From CBDUMN01 sp965368335 (GTDB lineage: Bacteria; Pseudomonadota; Alphaproteobacteria; Rhodospirillales; JAPHRK01): a stretch of 14,734 nt of DNA. Shown here piece after piece: positions 1 to 8,380 of this stretch (its first letter is position 1; every line of letters starts with the position of its first letter). Position numbers and translations under genes: made by a program. The notes below the pieces were generated by a model, which saw only the letters and a program-made list of their open reading frames with translations, made no database searches and had not been told where the DNA came from. The DNA lies in NCBI GenBank assembly GCA_965368335.1, contig CBDUMN010000088.1, positions 1-14,734 of the forward strand, in the 5' to 3' direction.

Positions 1-21
1 ACCTAGTTAGAGGAACAGCTT

Positions 22-1119
22 ATGAATACCGCAACCACCGTCGAATCCGCCGACAAGGCTGCCAAAGCTAAGGAAAAAGCCCTTCGGATGGAGCGTATCC
101 ATACCCGCATTAACAAAGCGTCCAAATATTTGAACGTCGCCGGTCTTGGCTGGATCACGCCGATCCTCAAAATGGCGGCAGGAGAAGACGTAAAAACTCA
201 GAGCAAAGAGCTCTGGCGACTGTTAGGTATTCCCCTGGCGGCAATTGGGCTGTTTCTCGTTGTCTGGGGAAACACTGCCCCGCTGATCAAAACCTCACTT
301 GGCGACATTCCTGGCCCGGCTCAGGTTTGGGAACAGACCGAAAATCTTTATGCCGACCATATCCGCGAGCGTAATAAAGAAGCCCGTTTTTATGAACGTC
401 AGGAAAAACGCAACGCCGCCAAGCTGGCGAAAAATCCAGACGCTAAGGTCAAGATCCGCGCTTATACGGGCAAGCCGACCTACTTCGATCAAATCGCAAC
501 CAGTCTTCAGACCGTTTTTATGGGTTTCCTGATCGGCTCCATCATCGCCGTACCACTGGGCGTTTTCTGTGGCCTCTCTAAAACCATCAACGCCGCATTT
601 AACCCCCTGATTCAGATTTTTAAGCCAGTCTCACCTCTGGCCTGGCTACCTATCGTCACCATGGTCGTCAGCGCACTTTACGTTTCAGACGATCCTCTTT
701 TTGAAAAATCCTTCGTCACCTCGGCACTCACTGTCACCCTTTGCTCTCTCTGGCCGACACTGATCAATACGGCCGTTGGCGTCTCCTCCATCGACAAAGA
801 GCTAATGAACGTCGGACGGGTGCTGCGCCTCAAGTGGGACACCACGCTGACCAAACTCGTTCTGCCGAGCTCACTACCCTACATTTTCACCGGACTGCGT
901 CTCTCCCTGGGTGTTGGATGGATGGTTTTGATCGCTGCCGAAATGCTCGCCCAGAACCCCGGCCTCGGTAAGTTCGTCTGGGACGAATTCCAGAACGGCT
1001 CCTCCCAGTCCCTCGCCAAGATCATGGTGGCTGTTTTCACCATCGGCATCATCGGATTCATCCTCGACCGCTTCATGTCAGCCATGCAGGCCATGGTGAC
1101 CCATGGCGAAGTCCGCTGA
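22..1119 (+). CDS. nrtB: Nitrate ABC transporter permease (NrtB type)
   Basis: Inner-membrane permease that forms the channel of an ATP-driven nitrate/nitrite importer of the NrtABCD family. The 365 residues carry a hydrophilic N-terminus of about 65 residues, a membrane segment near 67-83, and a block of membrane segments from about 158 to 350. The cytoplasmic loop that couples to the ATPase (EAA-like region) lies near 262-292, ending in a GLRLSLGVGWM stretch typical of the SsuC/NrtB permeases. The start at 22 is preceded by AGAGGA at 9-14. The protein is longer than usual NrtB proteins (about 275-290 residues). The extra length is the N-terminal extension plus a highly charged Lys/Arg/Glu segment at about 111-147 between the first and second membrane segments. 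The ATPase gene follows after 25 bp. The binding-protein gene (nrtA) is expected just upstream, off the window. The family is clear; nitrate specificity rests on the neighbours. Confidence 0.92.
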   Translation: MNTATTVESADKAAKAKEKALRMERIHTRINKASKYLNVAGLGWITPILKMAAGEDVKTQSKELWRLLGIPLAAIGLFLVVWGNTAPLIKTSLGDIPGPAQVWEQTENLYADHIRERNKEARFYERQEKRNAAKLAKNPDAKVKIRAYTGKPTYFDQIATSLQTVFMGFLIGSIIAVPLGVFCGLSKTINAAFNPLIQIFKPVSPLAWLPIVTMVVSALYVSDDPLFEKSFVTSALTVTLCSLWPTLINTAVGVSSIDKELMNVGRVLRLKWDTTLTKLVLPSSLPYIFTGLRLSLGVGWMVLIAAEMLAQNPGLGKFVWDEFQNGSSQSLAKIMVAVFTIGIIGFILDRFMSAMQAMVTHGEVR

Positions 1120-1130
1120 TCGAACAAGGA

Positions 1131-1136
1131 AAGGAG
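1131..1136 (+). promoter_or_regulatory. Ribosome binding site deciding the nrtCD start
   Basis: AAGGAG lies 8 bases before the ATG at 1145. It favours that ATG over the in-frame ATG at 1103, which would overlap nrtB by 17 bp and add 14 residues with no family resemblance. Confidence 0.7.
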
Positions 1137-1144
1137 CAATTCAC

Positions 1145-2881
1145 ATGACACCGATCCTTGAACTCAAGAAAGCGACCAAGACATTCGGCGAAGGCGCTGC
1201 CAAAACCGAGGTTTTAGGGGGCATTGATCTCGCCATAGAAGATGGAGAATTCGTCGCTATCGTCGGCTTCTCCGGCTCCGGTAAAACGACCCTGATTAAC
1301 CTGATCGCCGGTCTTGAACAAGTCGATGCGGGAGAGGTCCTGCTCAAAGGGAAACCCATTGACGGCCCCGGCCCCGACCGAGGTTTGGTATTCCAGAGCT
1401 ATTCACTGTTTCCTTGGCTCACCGTCATGGAAAACATCAAACTGGCCATCGAGAGCGTTTTCCCAAAGCTTAACAAGGAAGAGACCCGGACCAAGGCTCA
1501 GCACTACATCGACATGGTCGGCCTCAGCCATGCCGTCGAGCGGCGTCCGGCGGAACTCTCAGGCGGCATGCGTCAACGGGTTTCGGTGGCTCGGGCGCTT
1601 GCCATGAACCCAGACATCCTATTGCTCGACGAGCCTCTTTCAGCGCTCGACGCTCTGACCCGCTCGAAGCTTCAGGATGAGATCGAACAGATTTGGGAGC
1701 AGGACAAGAAGACGGTTATCCTGATCACCAACGACGTTGATGAAGCCATTTTATTGGCTGATCGCATCATCCCCTTAAACCCCGGCCCCAACGCCACTTT
1801 AGGCCCGGACTTCAAGGTCAATCTCGCTCGTCCCCGCGACCGGGCATCGATGAACTCAGCCCCCGAATTCAAAAGGCTACGGGCCGATGTCACAAAATAT
1901 CTGATGGACGTTGGAGCGGCTGCTCAGGAAGCCGCTGGAGACAATGGGGAGCTTCCCAACGTTACACCGGTATTCCCGGAAAACAAACGGCCGCCGAAAG
2001 CCTTCCGCGAAGCCATGGCCAGCAACAACGAAGATCGCTATCTCGAGTTCTTTAACCTGACCAAAGTCTATCCAACGCCTAAAGGCCCCCTCACCGTGGT
2101 TGATGGTTTTGAAACCATCCTCAAAAAAGGCGACTTTATCTCGCTGATCGGTCATTCGGGCTGCGGCAAATCGACCGTTCTGTCCATGGCCGCCGGGCTC
2201 AACCCGATTTCTGACGGCGGCATTGTTCTCGACGGAAAAGAAGTCAACGGGGCGAACCCGGAACGAGCGGTAGTTTTCCAGGCCCCTAACCTGTTCACCT
2301 GGCTGACGGCAAAGGAAAACGTCATGCTCGGGGTGGATCGCGTCTTCCCACACGCATCGCAAGCCGAGCGCAATGATATCGTCGAATACTACTTATCCCG
2401 CGTCGGCCTAAAGGACGCCATGGACAAGCCGACGGCAGATATGTCGAACGGCATGAAACAACGAGTCGGCATTGCGCGAGCCTTCGCCCTGTCGCCCAAG
2501 CTGCTCCTACTAGATGAACCCTTCGGCATGCTCGACAGCCTGACCCGGTGGGAACTCCAGGAAGTTTTGATGGAAGTCTGGGATCGCACCAAGGTCACCA
2601 CTGTCTGCGTCACCCATGACGTCGATGAAGCAATTCTGCTGGCCGACCGAGTTGTGATGATGACCAACGGCCCCCATGCACGGATCGGCAAGGTCATGGA
2701 AGTGGATCTACCGCGTCCCCGGTCGCGCAAAGCTCTGCTTGAGCATCCCAGATACTACGACCTACGCGCCCAGTTACTCGGTTTCCTTGAGGAATATGAG
2801 CATGGACACCAGAGCAAAGCCGAACTGGAAACCCAGGACGATACCGACGAAGACGCCCCTGTAGAAAAGGCTGTGGCCTGA
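1145..2881 (+). CDS. nrtCD: Tandem nitrate ABC transporter ATP-binding protein (NrtC/NrtD fusion)
   Basis: ATPase that powers nitrate import through NrtB. It has 578 residues from the ATG at 1145, chosen for its AAGGAG site. Two complete nucleotide-binding domains lie in one chain. Domain 1 (about 3-230) has Walker A GFSGSGKTT at 41-49, signature LSGGM at 138-142 and Walker B ending LLLDEP near 163. Domain 2 (about 297-525) has Walker A GHSGCGKST at 336-344, signature MSNGM at 433-437, Walker B ending LLLDEP near 459 and switch histidine His491. In domain 1 the switch histidine is replaced by Asn196 (ITNDVDEA), so one of the two ATP sites looks degenerate. A linker of about 65 residues joins the domains and an acidic tail follows residue 560. 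Cyanobacteria encode NrtC and NrtD separately, and their NrtC carries a substrate-binding C-terminal domain that is absent here. The nirB start follows 32 bp after its stop. The symbol is descriptive. Confidence 0.9.
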   Translation: MTPILELKKATKTFGEGAAKTEVLGGIDLAIEDGEFVAIVGFSGSGKTTLINLIAGLEQVDAGEVLLKGKPIDGPGPDRGLVFQSYSLFPWLTVMENIKLAIESVFPKLNKEETRTKAQHYIDMVGLSHAVERRPAELSGGMRQRVSVARALAMNPDILLLDEPLSALDALTRSKLQDEIEQIWEQDKKTVILITNDVDEAILLADRIIPLNPGPNATLGPDFKVNLARPRDRASMNSAPEFKRLRADVTKYLMDVGAAAQEAAGDNGELPNVTPVFPENKRPPKAFREAMASNNEDRYLEFFNLTKVYPTPKGPLTVVDGFETILKKGDFISLIGHSGCGKSTVLSMAAGLNPISDGGIVLDGKEVNGANPERAVVFQAPNLFTWLTAKENVMLGVDRVFPHASQAERNDIVEYYLSRVGLKDAMDKPTADMSNGMKQRVGIARAFALSPKLLLLDEPFGMLDSLTRWELQEVLMEVWDRTKVTTVCVTHDVDEAILLADRVVMMTNGPHARIGKVMEVDLPRPRSRKALLEHPRYYDLRAQLLGFLEEYEHGHQSKAELETQDDTDEDAPVEKAVA

Positions 2882-2913
2882 AACACCCAAAGGCCCAGGA
2901 GGAGAATGGAACC

Positions 2914-5349
2914 ATGAAGGAAAAACTGATCGTCATTGGCAACGGCATGGCCGGAATGCGAACGGTGGAGGAAATCCTCTCCCGCAACGCCAACAAATAC
3001 GACATTACCGTCTTCGGCGCAGAGCCCCGGGAAAACTACAATCGGATCATGCTCTCCCCGGTATTGAGCGGTGAGAAGTCGTTCGAAGACATCATCATCA
3101 ATTCCCGTGAGTGGTATCAGGAAAATGACATAACCCTATTTGCCGGCGATGCAGTCACAGCAATTGATCCCGCGGCCAAAACAGTCACTTCTGCGGCAGG
3201 AGCTTCCTTCGATTACGATAAGCTGATCGTCGCCACAGGGTCCGACCCCTTTATCATCCCTGTGCCCGGTCGCGACCTTGAGGGCGTTGTGACTTTCCGT
3301 GATCTTGACGACGTCAACAGGATGCTTGAGGCAGCCAAGTCGGGAGGTCACGCTGTGGTTATCGGTGGCGGTCTTTTAGGGCTCGAAGCCGCTGTAGGGC
3401 TCAAGGCCAACGGCATGGACGTCACGGTCGTTCATCTCATGGAAACCTTGATGGAGCGCCAACTCGACGAGGCGGCGGGCTATTTGCTCGCCACCGAACT
3501 TGAAAACCGTGGCCTTGAGGTTCTCACTGGCGCCAATACAAAAGCCATTCTCGGAACCGATAAAGTCTCGGGACTTCAGCTTGAAGATGGACGTCGCCTT
3601 GATGTGGATTTGGTCGTTATGGCTGTCGGCATTAAACCCAACGTCTCCTTAGCCAGCACAGCCGGACTTGAAATAGGCCGCGGCATCCTGGTCGATGACC
3701 GTATGCAGACCTCCCAGCCAGATATTTTCGCCGTTGGCGAATGTGTGGAACACCGTGGCTCGACCTACGGCCTCGTAGCGCCACTCTATGAAATGGGCAA
3801 GGTTCTGGCCGCTCACCTTACCGGCGAAGAAGGCGCTCTTTACGAAGGTTCGGTAACCTCTACGAAACTCAAAGTGACAGGCGTCGACGTTTTCTCCGCC
3901 GGGGACTTCTCCGGTGGCGAAGAAACGGAAGATATCGTCTTCCGTGACGCCGCCCGCGGCATCTACAAGCGGATCGTTCTGCGCGACAACAAGATTGAAG
4001 GCGCAGTTCTCTACGGCGACGCATCCGACGGTGCTTGGTATTTTCAGATGATGAAAGACGGGCAGGATATCAGCGATCTGCGCGATACCCTGGTTTTCGG
4101 ACAGGCCTATGCAGGGGGCGCCCTTGCGGACCCTAATGCAGCCGTTGCCGCCCTCGCCGATGGTGCGGAAATCTGCGGTTGCAACGGCGTTTCAAAAGGT
4201 CAAATTCTAACGGCTATTGCCGAACATGGCCTTACTACCTTGGAAGATGTAAAGGCCCACACCAAAGCCTCGGCATCCTGTGGCGGTTGCTCAGGGCTGG
4301 TCGAGCAGTTACTCGCCGTTACCTTGGGTGACGACTACGAAGTACAGACCATCAAGCCCATGTGCGGTTGCACCACACATTCCCATGACGATGTGCGCCG
4401 CCTGATTATCGCCAAAGAAATGAAATCCATCCCCGAGGTTATGCAAGAGCTGGAATGGACAACGCCCGACGGTTGCTCAAGTTGCCGCCCGGCGCTTAAT
4501 TACTACCTGCTTTGCGCTTGGCCCGATGAATATATCGATGACGGTCAGTCACGCTTCATCAATGAGCGAGTGCACGCCAACATTCAGAAAGACGGCACCT
4601 TCTCAGTCGTTCCGCGCATGTGGGGCGGCATGACCTCGGCTGACGAATTGCGAGCCATTGCCGACGTTGTCGATAAGTTCAACATTCCCGCCGTCAAGGT
4701 GACCGGCGGTCAGCGTATCGACCTTTTCGGGGTTGAGAAAAAAGACCTGCCCGGCGTTTGGGCCGACCTCAACGCAGCAGGAATGGTTTCAGGTCACGCT
4801 TATGGGAAGTCTCTCCGCACGGTGAAAACCTGCGCCGGATCAACCTGGTGCCGGTTCGGCACCCAGAACTCCATCGATATGGGCATCCAGCTAGAGAAGA
4901 TGACCTGGGGCTCTTGGACGCCGCACAAATTCAAAATGGCGGTTTCCGGCTGCCCAAGAAATTGCGCAGAAGCCACCATTAAGGACTTCGGCGTCGTTGC
5001 CGTTGATAGCGGGTTCGATCTTCATGTGGGCGGCAACGGCGGCATCACCGTTCGCGTCACCGACCATCTCTGCACGGTCGAAACCGAAGAAGAGGTTCTC
5101 GAATACTGCGGCGCCTACATGCAACTCTATCGCGAAGAAGCCCGCTATCTGGAACGTACGGCCCCTTGGGTCGAACGGGTCGGTCTTGATCACATCAAAA
5201 AGAAAATCGTCGAAAATGCCACGGGACGCAAAGCGCTCTATGACCGCTTCCTTGCTTCCCAAGAGGCTTTACAGAAAGACCCCTGGGCCGAACGCGCCGA
5301 AGGCAGCAAAGACGCCCATGAATTCAAACCCCTAAAAATCGTGGCTTAA
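2914..5349 (+). CDS. nirB: Assimilatory NADH-nitrite reductase large subunit
   Basis: Cytoplasmic enzyme that reduces nitrite to ammonium with six electrons from NAD(P)H. The 811 residues match the NirB/NasB layout and are slightly shorter than E. coli NirB (847). Residues 1-300 form the FAD/NAD-binding reductase domain, with GNGMAG at 9-14, a second GGGLLG at 151-156 and an FAD-binding VGE near 274-276. Residues about 310-400 form the following small beta domain. Two BFD-like [2Fe-2S] modules follow, with Cys421/423/456/459 and Cys484/486/521/524. The C-terminal ferredoxin-like and catalytic nitrite/sulfite reductase domains carry the siroheme-[4Fe-4S] ligands Cys640, Cys646, Cys680 and Cys684 (TCAGSTWC and GCPRNC). 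A very strong AGGAGGAG at 2897-2904 precedes the ATG. The gene is co-directional with its Rieske partner 15 bp downstream. No siroheme synthesis gene (cysG) is present in the window. Confidence 0.96.
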   Translation: MKEKLIVIGNGMAGMRTVEEILSRNANKYDITVFGAEPRENYNRIMLSPVLSGEKSFEDIIINSREWYQENDITLFAGDAVTAIDPAAKTVTSAAGASFDYDKLIVATGSDPFIIPVPGRDLEGVVTFRDLDDVNRMLEAAKSGGHAVVIGGGLLGLEAAVGLKANGMDVTVVHLMETLMERQLDEAAGYLLATELENRGLEVLTGANTKAILGTDKVSGLQLEDGRRLDVDLVVMAVGIKPNVSLASTAGLEIGRGILVDDRMQTSQPDIFAVGECVEHRGSTYGLVAPLYEMGKVLAAHLTGEEGALYEGSVTSTKLKVTGVDVFSAGDFSGGEETEDIVFRDAARGIYKRIVLRDNKIEGAVLYGDASDGAWYFQMMKDGQDISDLRDTLVFGQAYAGGALADPNAAVAALADGAEICGCNGVSKGQILTAIAEHGLTTLEDVKAHTKASASCGGCSGLVEQLLAVTLGDDYEVQTIKPMCGCTTHSHDDVRRLIIAKEMKSIPEVMQELEWTTPDGCSSCRPALNYYLLCAWPDEYIDDGQSRFINERVHANIQKDGTFSVVPRMWGGMTSADELRAIADVVDKFNIPAVKVTGGQRIDLFGVEKKDLPGVWADLNAAGMVSGHAYGKSLRTVKTCAGSTWCRFGTQNSIDMGIQLEKMTWGSWTPHKFKMAVSGCPRNCAEATIKDFGVVAVDSGFDLHVGGNGGITVRVTDHLCTVETEEEVLEYCGAYMQLYREEARYLERTAPWVERVGLDHIKKKIVENATGRKALYDRFLASQEALQKDPWAERAEGSKDAHEFKPLKIVA

Positions 5350-5364
5350 AAAGGAAGAACGAAA

Positions 5365-5697
5365 ATGTGGATGGAAGTCGGAACCGTTGATGAAATTCCC
5401 CGGCTGGGAGCACGGGTCATTGAAAGCGTCCAGGGCGACATTGCAGTGTTTCGCACTGCCGATGATGAAATCTATGCGCTTTACGATAGCTGTCCGCACC
5501 AAGGCGGCGCTTTAAGCCAGGGCATCGTCCACGGCAAGGCCGTCTCCTGCCCTTTGCACAACTGGAACATCGATCTCACTACCGGCGATGTCCTGGGTCC
5601 CGACAACGGCTGTGCAAGAAGCGTCGCCGTCTCGGTCAAAGACAGTACTATCCGGATACAGCTCCCCGAAATCAAAGCGACCGGCACCCATGGCTGA
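5365..5697 (+). CDS. nirD: Rieske [2Fe-2S] protein, NirD/NasG type
   Basis: Small cytoplasmic Rieske ferredoxin of 110 residues, partner of NirB. The full Rieske ligand set is visible: Cys43-Pro-His45 (CPHQGG) and Cys62-x2-His65 (CPLHNW), so it should bind a [2Fe-2S] cluster. Classical E. coli NirD has lost these ligands. The protein is therefore closer to NasG of Paracoccus, which carries electrons from the nitrite reductase to the nitrate reductase as well. AAGGAAG at 5351-5357 precedes the ATG at 5365. A second in-frame ATG at 5371 is possible, but the MWMEVG opening fits the family. The last 8 bp overlap the start of the nitrate reductase gene, pointing to translational coupling. The family is certain; electron transfer to NasA is inference. 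Confidence 0.93.
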   Translation: MWMEVGTVDEIPRLGARVIESVQGDIAVFRTADDEIYALYDSCPHQGGALSQGIVHGKAVSCPLHNWNIDLTTGDVLGPDNGCARSVAVSVKDSTIRIQLPEIKATGTHG

Positions 5698-8374
5698 ACC
5701 GATCAAAACGACCTGCCCCTACTGCGGCGTCGGCTGCGGGGTGCTGGTGGAAAAGGACCCGGCGGGAGGTTATACCGTCAAAGGCGACCCTGACCATCCA
5801 GCCAACTTCGGCAGGCTCTGCTCGAAGGGCTCAACGTTGGGTGAAACTCTGGGTGACGAAGGCCGCCTGCTCTATCCTCACATCAAAGGGCAGCGCGTCA
5901 GTTGGAATGCGGCTCTCGATAGAGTGGCGGAAAAATTCAACTCCGCCATCGAAACTTATGGCCCCGATTCTGTCGCCTTCTACGTCTCGGGCCAGTTGAT
6001 GACCGAGGCCTATTATGTCGCCAACAAATTGATGAAAGGCTTCATCGGTTCAGCCAATATCGATACCAATTCTCGCCTTTGCATGGCTTCAAGCGTTGCG
6101 GGACACAAGCGGGCCTTTGGCTCCGACACCGTCCCTGGAAACTATCGCGATTTCGATGAGGCTGATTTAGTTGTTCTTGTGGGCTCGAACCTCGCTTGGT
6201 GCCACCCGGTTCTCTATCAACGTTTAGCTGCCGCCAAGAAAAACCGCGGCGCCAAAGTCGTTGTTATCGACCCCCGGCGTACGGCGACCTGTGACCTAGC
6301 CGACCTCCATCTCGCTCTCCACCCAGGCACTGACGTCAAGCTGTTCAACGGACTATTCGCACGGTTAGTGAGTGAGAATAAACAGGACAACCGTTTTGTC
6401 GAAAGTCACACAAACGACCTTTCGGCTGCGCTAAAAGTCGCCAACGAAGACGCACCGAACCTTCTGTCCGTCGCCAAAACCTGCTGTTTATCGCCAAACG
6501 ATCTCGCCCTCTTTATGGACTGGTTCGCCAATATTGAAAGAACCGTCACGGTCTACAGCCAAGGCGTCAACCAATCGAGCCAGGGGGCTGACAAAGTCAA
6601 CGCCATTATCAACTGCCATCTGCTAACCGGGCGGATTGGCAAACCGGGCTGCGGCCCCTTCTCGGTGACCGGACAACCCAACGCCATGGGCGGCCGAGAA
6701 GTCGGCGGCCTCGCCAATACACTGGCCGCTCATATGGATTTTGATAAAGCCGCCATTGATCGGGTCGGGCGTTTTTGGGCTGCCGAACGCATGGCGACAA
6801 AGCCAGGCCTCAAGGCTGTCGATCTTTTCGACGCCGTTCACGAAGGCAAAATCAAAGCGCTCTGGATCATGGCGACCAATCCAGCCGTCAGCCTGCCCAA
6901 CGCCAATAAGGTACGCGAGGCTCTCAACCGCTGCCCCTTTGTCGTTGTTTCTGATTGCGTCCAAAACAACGACACCCTGACTTTTGCTGACACAATTTTG
7001 CCATCCACGACCTGGGGCGAACGCAACGGGACCGTCACCAACTCAGAGCGCCGCATTTCCCGCCAACGTCCCTTCAAGTCTGCGCCGGGAGAGGCCCGAG
7101 AAGATTGGGACATCATTTGCGCCACAGCCCGCCGCATGGGCTTCCGCACTCCCTTCAGCTATGACGGCCCGGCAGCCATTTTCAAAGAGCATGCAGCGCT
7201 CTCGGCTTTCGAAAACGGCGATCAACGCGATTTCGATCTCGGCCTACTCACTAAGTTGGGCATGCAAGCATATGAGATGCTTGAGCCCATTCAATGGCCC
7301 GTCAAAAACTATGATCAACAAGGCAAAGGGCGTTTCTTTAGCGATGGTGGGTTTTTCACCAAAAATGGTCGGGCAAACTTCATCGCCGTCAGCCATCAGA
7401 AACCTCAACAAGCTCTTACGGAAAATTATCCGCTAGCACTCAACACTGGGCGATGCCGCGACCAATGGCACACCATGACACGCTCGGGTCTGAGCCCTCG
7501 TCTCGCCCTGCACCGCACAGAACCAACTGTCGAAATTCATCCCGACGACACCGAAACTTATGGCCTGAAAGATGGCGACCTCGCTAGATTATCCAGCGTC
7601 TGGGGAGAGGCGCTATTGCGGGTCCGGTTCGATGAAGGGCAACAACCGGGCAATCTGTTCGTTCCCATACACTGGAGCGATACAAACAGCGCCAACGCCG
7701 TCATCAGTCGCCTCATCCATCCCGGAACGGATCCAATCTCAGGGCAACCGGAATCGAAATTCACGCCGGTTCAAATAAAAACGTTTAGGCCGAAATGGCA
7801 TGCCCTGTTGATTGCACGCTCTCTACCGGAATTACCGTCGACCACTTACTGGACGGCTATTACCGGCATTAACTGCACTTTCATTACCCTAGCCGGAGAT
7901 GAGGAGGTAACCGACTGGCCTCAGTGGGCGGAAAAACACATCAAAGGCTATGCACATGAATGGCTGACATTCTCCGATCCGGCAGGCGGGCGTCACCGCT
8001 TTGCCGGGCTTAAGGATGGCTTGCCTCAAAGCGCTCTATTCATATCAAGGGACGACGACCTACCCGGCCTTGACTGGGCTCAAGCACAGTTTGCCCTTGA
8101 GGCGCTGGACGACAAAGCCCGGACAGGCCTGTTAGCAGGCCGCACAAGAAAAGACCAACCCGCACCTGGGGCCATCGTTTGCTCCTGTTTTAACGTAGGT
8201 ATTAATGATATCACACGGGCCATCACCGAAGGGCGCGTCATGACCGTAGAAGCTGTTGGAAAAGCCCTCAAAGCCGGAACCAACTGCGGTTCCTGCCGTC
8301 CAGAAATTCAAGCCGTTTTAGATAACCAACTCCCCACGCAAACCAATACCCCCTTACAACAAGCAACAGGCTAA
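5690..8374 (+). CDS. nasA: Assimilatory nitrate reductase catalytic subunit
   Basis: Cytoplasmic molybdenum (bis-MGD) enzyme that reduces nitrate to nitrite, 894 residues; called NasC in Paracoccus. The N-terminal [4Fe-4S] cluster is set by Cys9, Cys12, Cys16 and Cys44 (CPYCGVGC and LCSKG). The likely molybdenum ligand is Cys131 in the NSRLCMAS motif. The molybdopterin-dinucleotide-binding domain starts near the DQWHTMTRSG motif at 591-600. The C-terminus has a BFD-like [2Fe-2S] module with Cys831, Cys833, Cys866 and Cys869, as in NasA/NasC enzymes that receive electrons from a ferredoxin or flavoprotein. The ATG at 5690 was chosen because the Cys motif follows within nine residues. The longer frame from 5588 only reads through nirD. 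There is no clear ribosome binding site, consistent with coupling to nirD, whose end it overlaps by 8 bp. No NasB-type diaphorase accompanies it. It is the last gene of the + strand operon. Confidence 0.95.
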   Translation: MAEPIKTTCPYCGVGCGVLVEKDPAGGYTVKGDPDHPANFGRLCSKGSTLGETLGDEGRLLYPHIKGQRVSWNAALDRVAEKFNSAIETYGPDSVAFYVSGQLMTEAYYVANKLMKGFIGSANIDTNSRLCMASSVAGHKRAFGSDTVPGNYRDFDEADLVVLVGSNLAWCHPVLYQRLAAAKKNRGAKVVVIDPRRTATCDLADLHLALHPGTDVKLFNGLFARLVSENKQDNRFVESHTNDLSAALKVANEDAPNLLSVAKTCCLSPNDLALFMDWFANIERTVTVYSQGVNQSSQGADKVNAIINCHLLTGRIGKPGCGPFSVTGQPNAMGGREVGGLANTLAAHMDFDKAAIDRVGRFWAAERMATKPGLKAVDLFDAVHEGKIKALWIMATNPAVSLPNANKVREALNRCPFVVVSDCVQNNDTLTFADTILPSTTWGERNGTVTNSERRISRQRPFKSAPGEAREDWDIICATARRMGFRTPFSYDGPAAIFKEHAALSAFENGDQRDFDLGLLTKLGMQAYEMLEPIQWPVKNYDQQGKGRFFSDGGFFTKNGRANFIAVSHQKPQQALTENYPLALNTGRCRDQWHTMTRSGLSPRLALHRTEPTVEIHPDDTETYGLKDGDLARLSSVWGEALLRVRFDEGQQPGNLFVPIHWSDTNSANAVISRLIHPGTDPISGQPESKFTPVQIKTFRPKWHALLIARSLPELPSTTYWTAITGINCTFITLAGDEEVTDWPQWAEKHIKGYAHEWLTFSDPAGGRHRFAGLKDGLPQSALFISRDDDLPGLDWAQAQFALEALDDKARTGLLAGRTRKDQPAPGAIVCSCFNVGINDITRAITEGRVMTVEAVGKALKAGTNCGSCRPEIQAVLDNQLPTQTNTPLQQATG

Positions 8375-8380
8375 GCAACT
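8375..8380. other. Convergent operon junction, 6 bp
   Basis: Only six bases separate the TAA of nasA from the TAG of the opposite-strand exporter gene. I see no GC-rich hairpin with a T-run in or near it, so both operons must terminate inside the facing gene or by another route. Confidence 0.9.

Noticed and set aside
4..6. TAG that might end an upstream nrtA gene
   Set aside because: Three bases of context cannot establish a reading frame.
1877..2362. Open frame of 161 codons on the - strand
   Set aside because: It is antisense to the second ATPase domain of NrtCD, whose motifs prove the + strand frame. No ribosome binding site or family resemblance was seen.
5588..5689. N-terminal extension of the nitrate reductase by 34 codons
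   Set aside because: The extra codons lie entirely inside nirD in another frame. The conserved Cys motif sits at the normal distance from the ATG at 5690.
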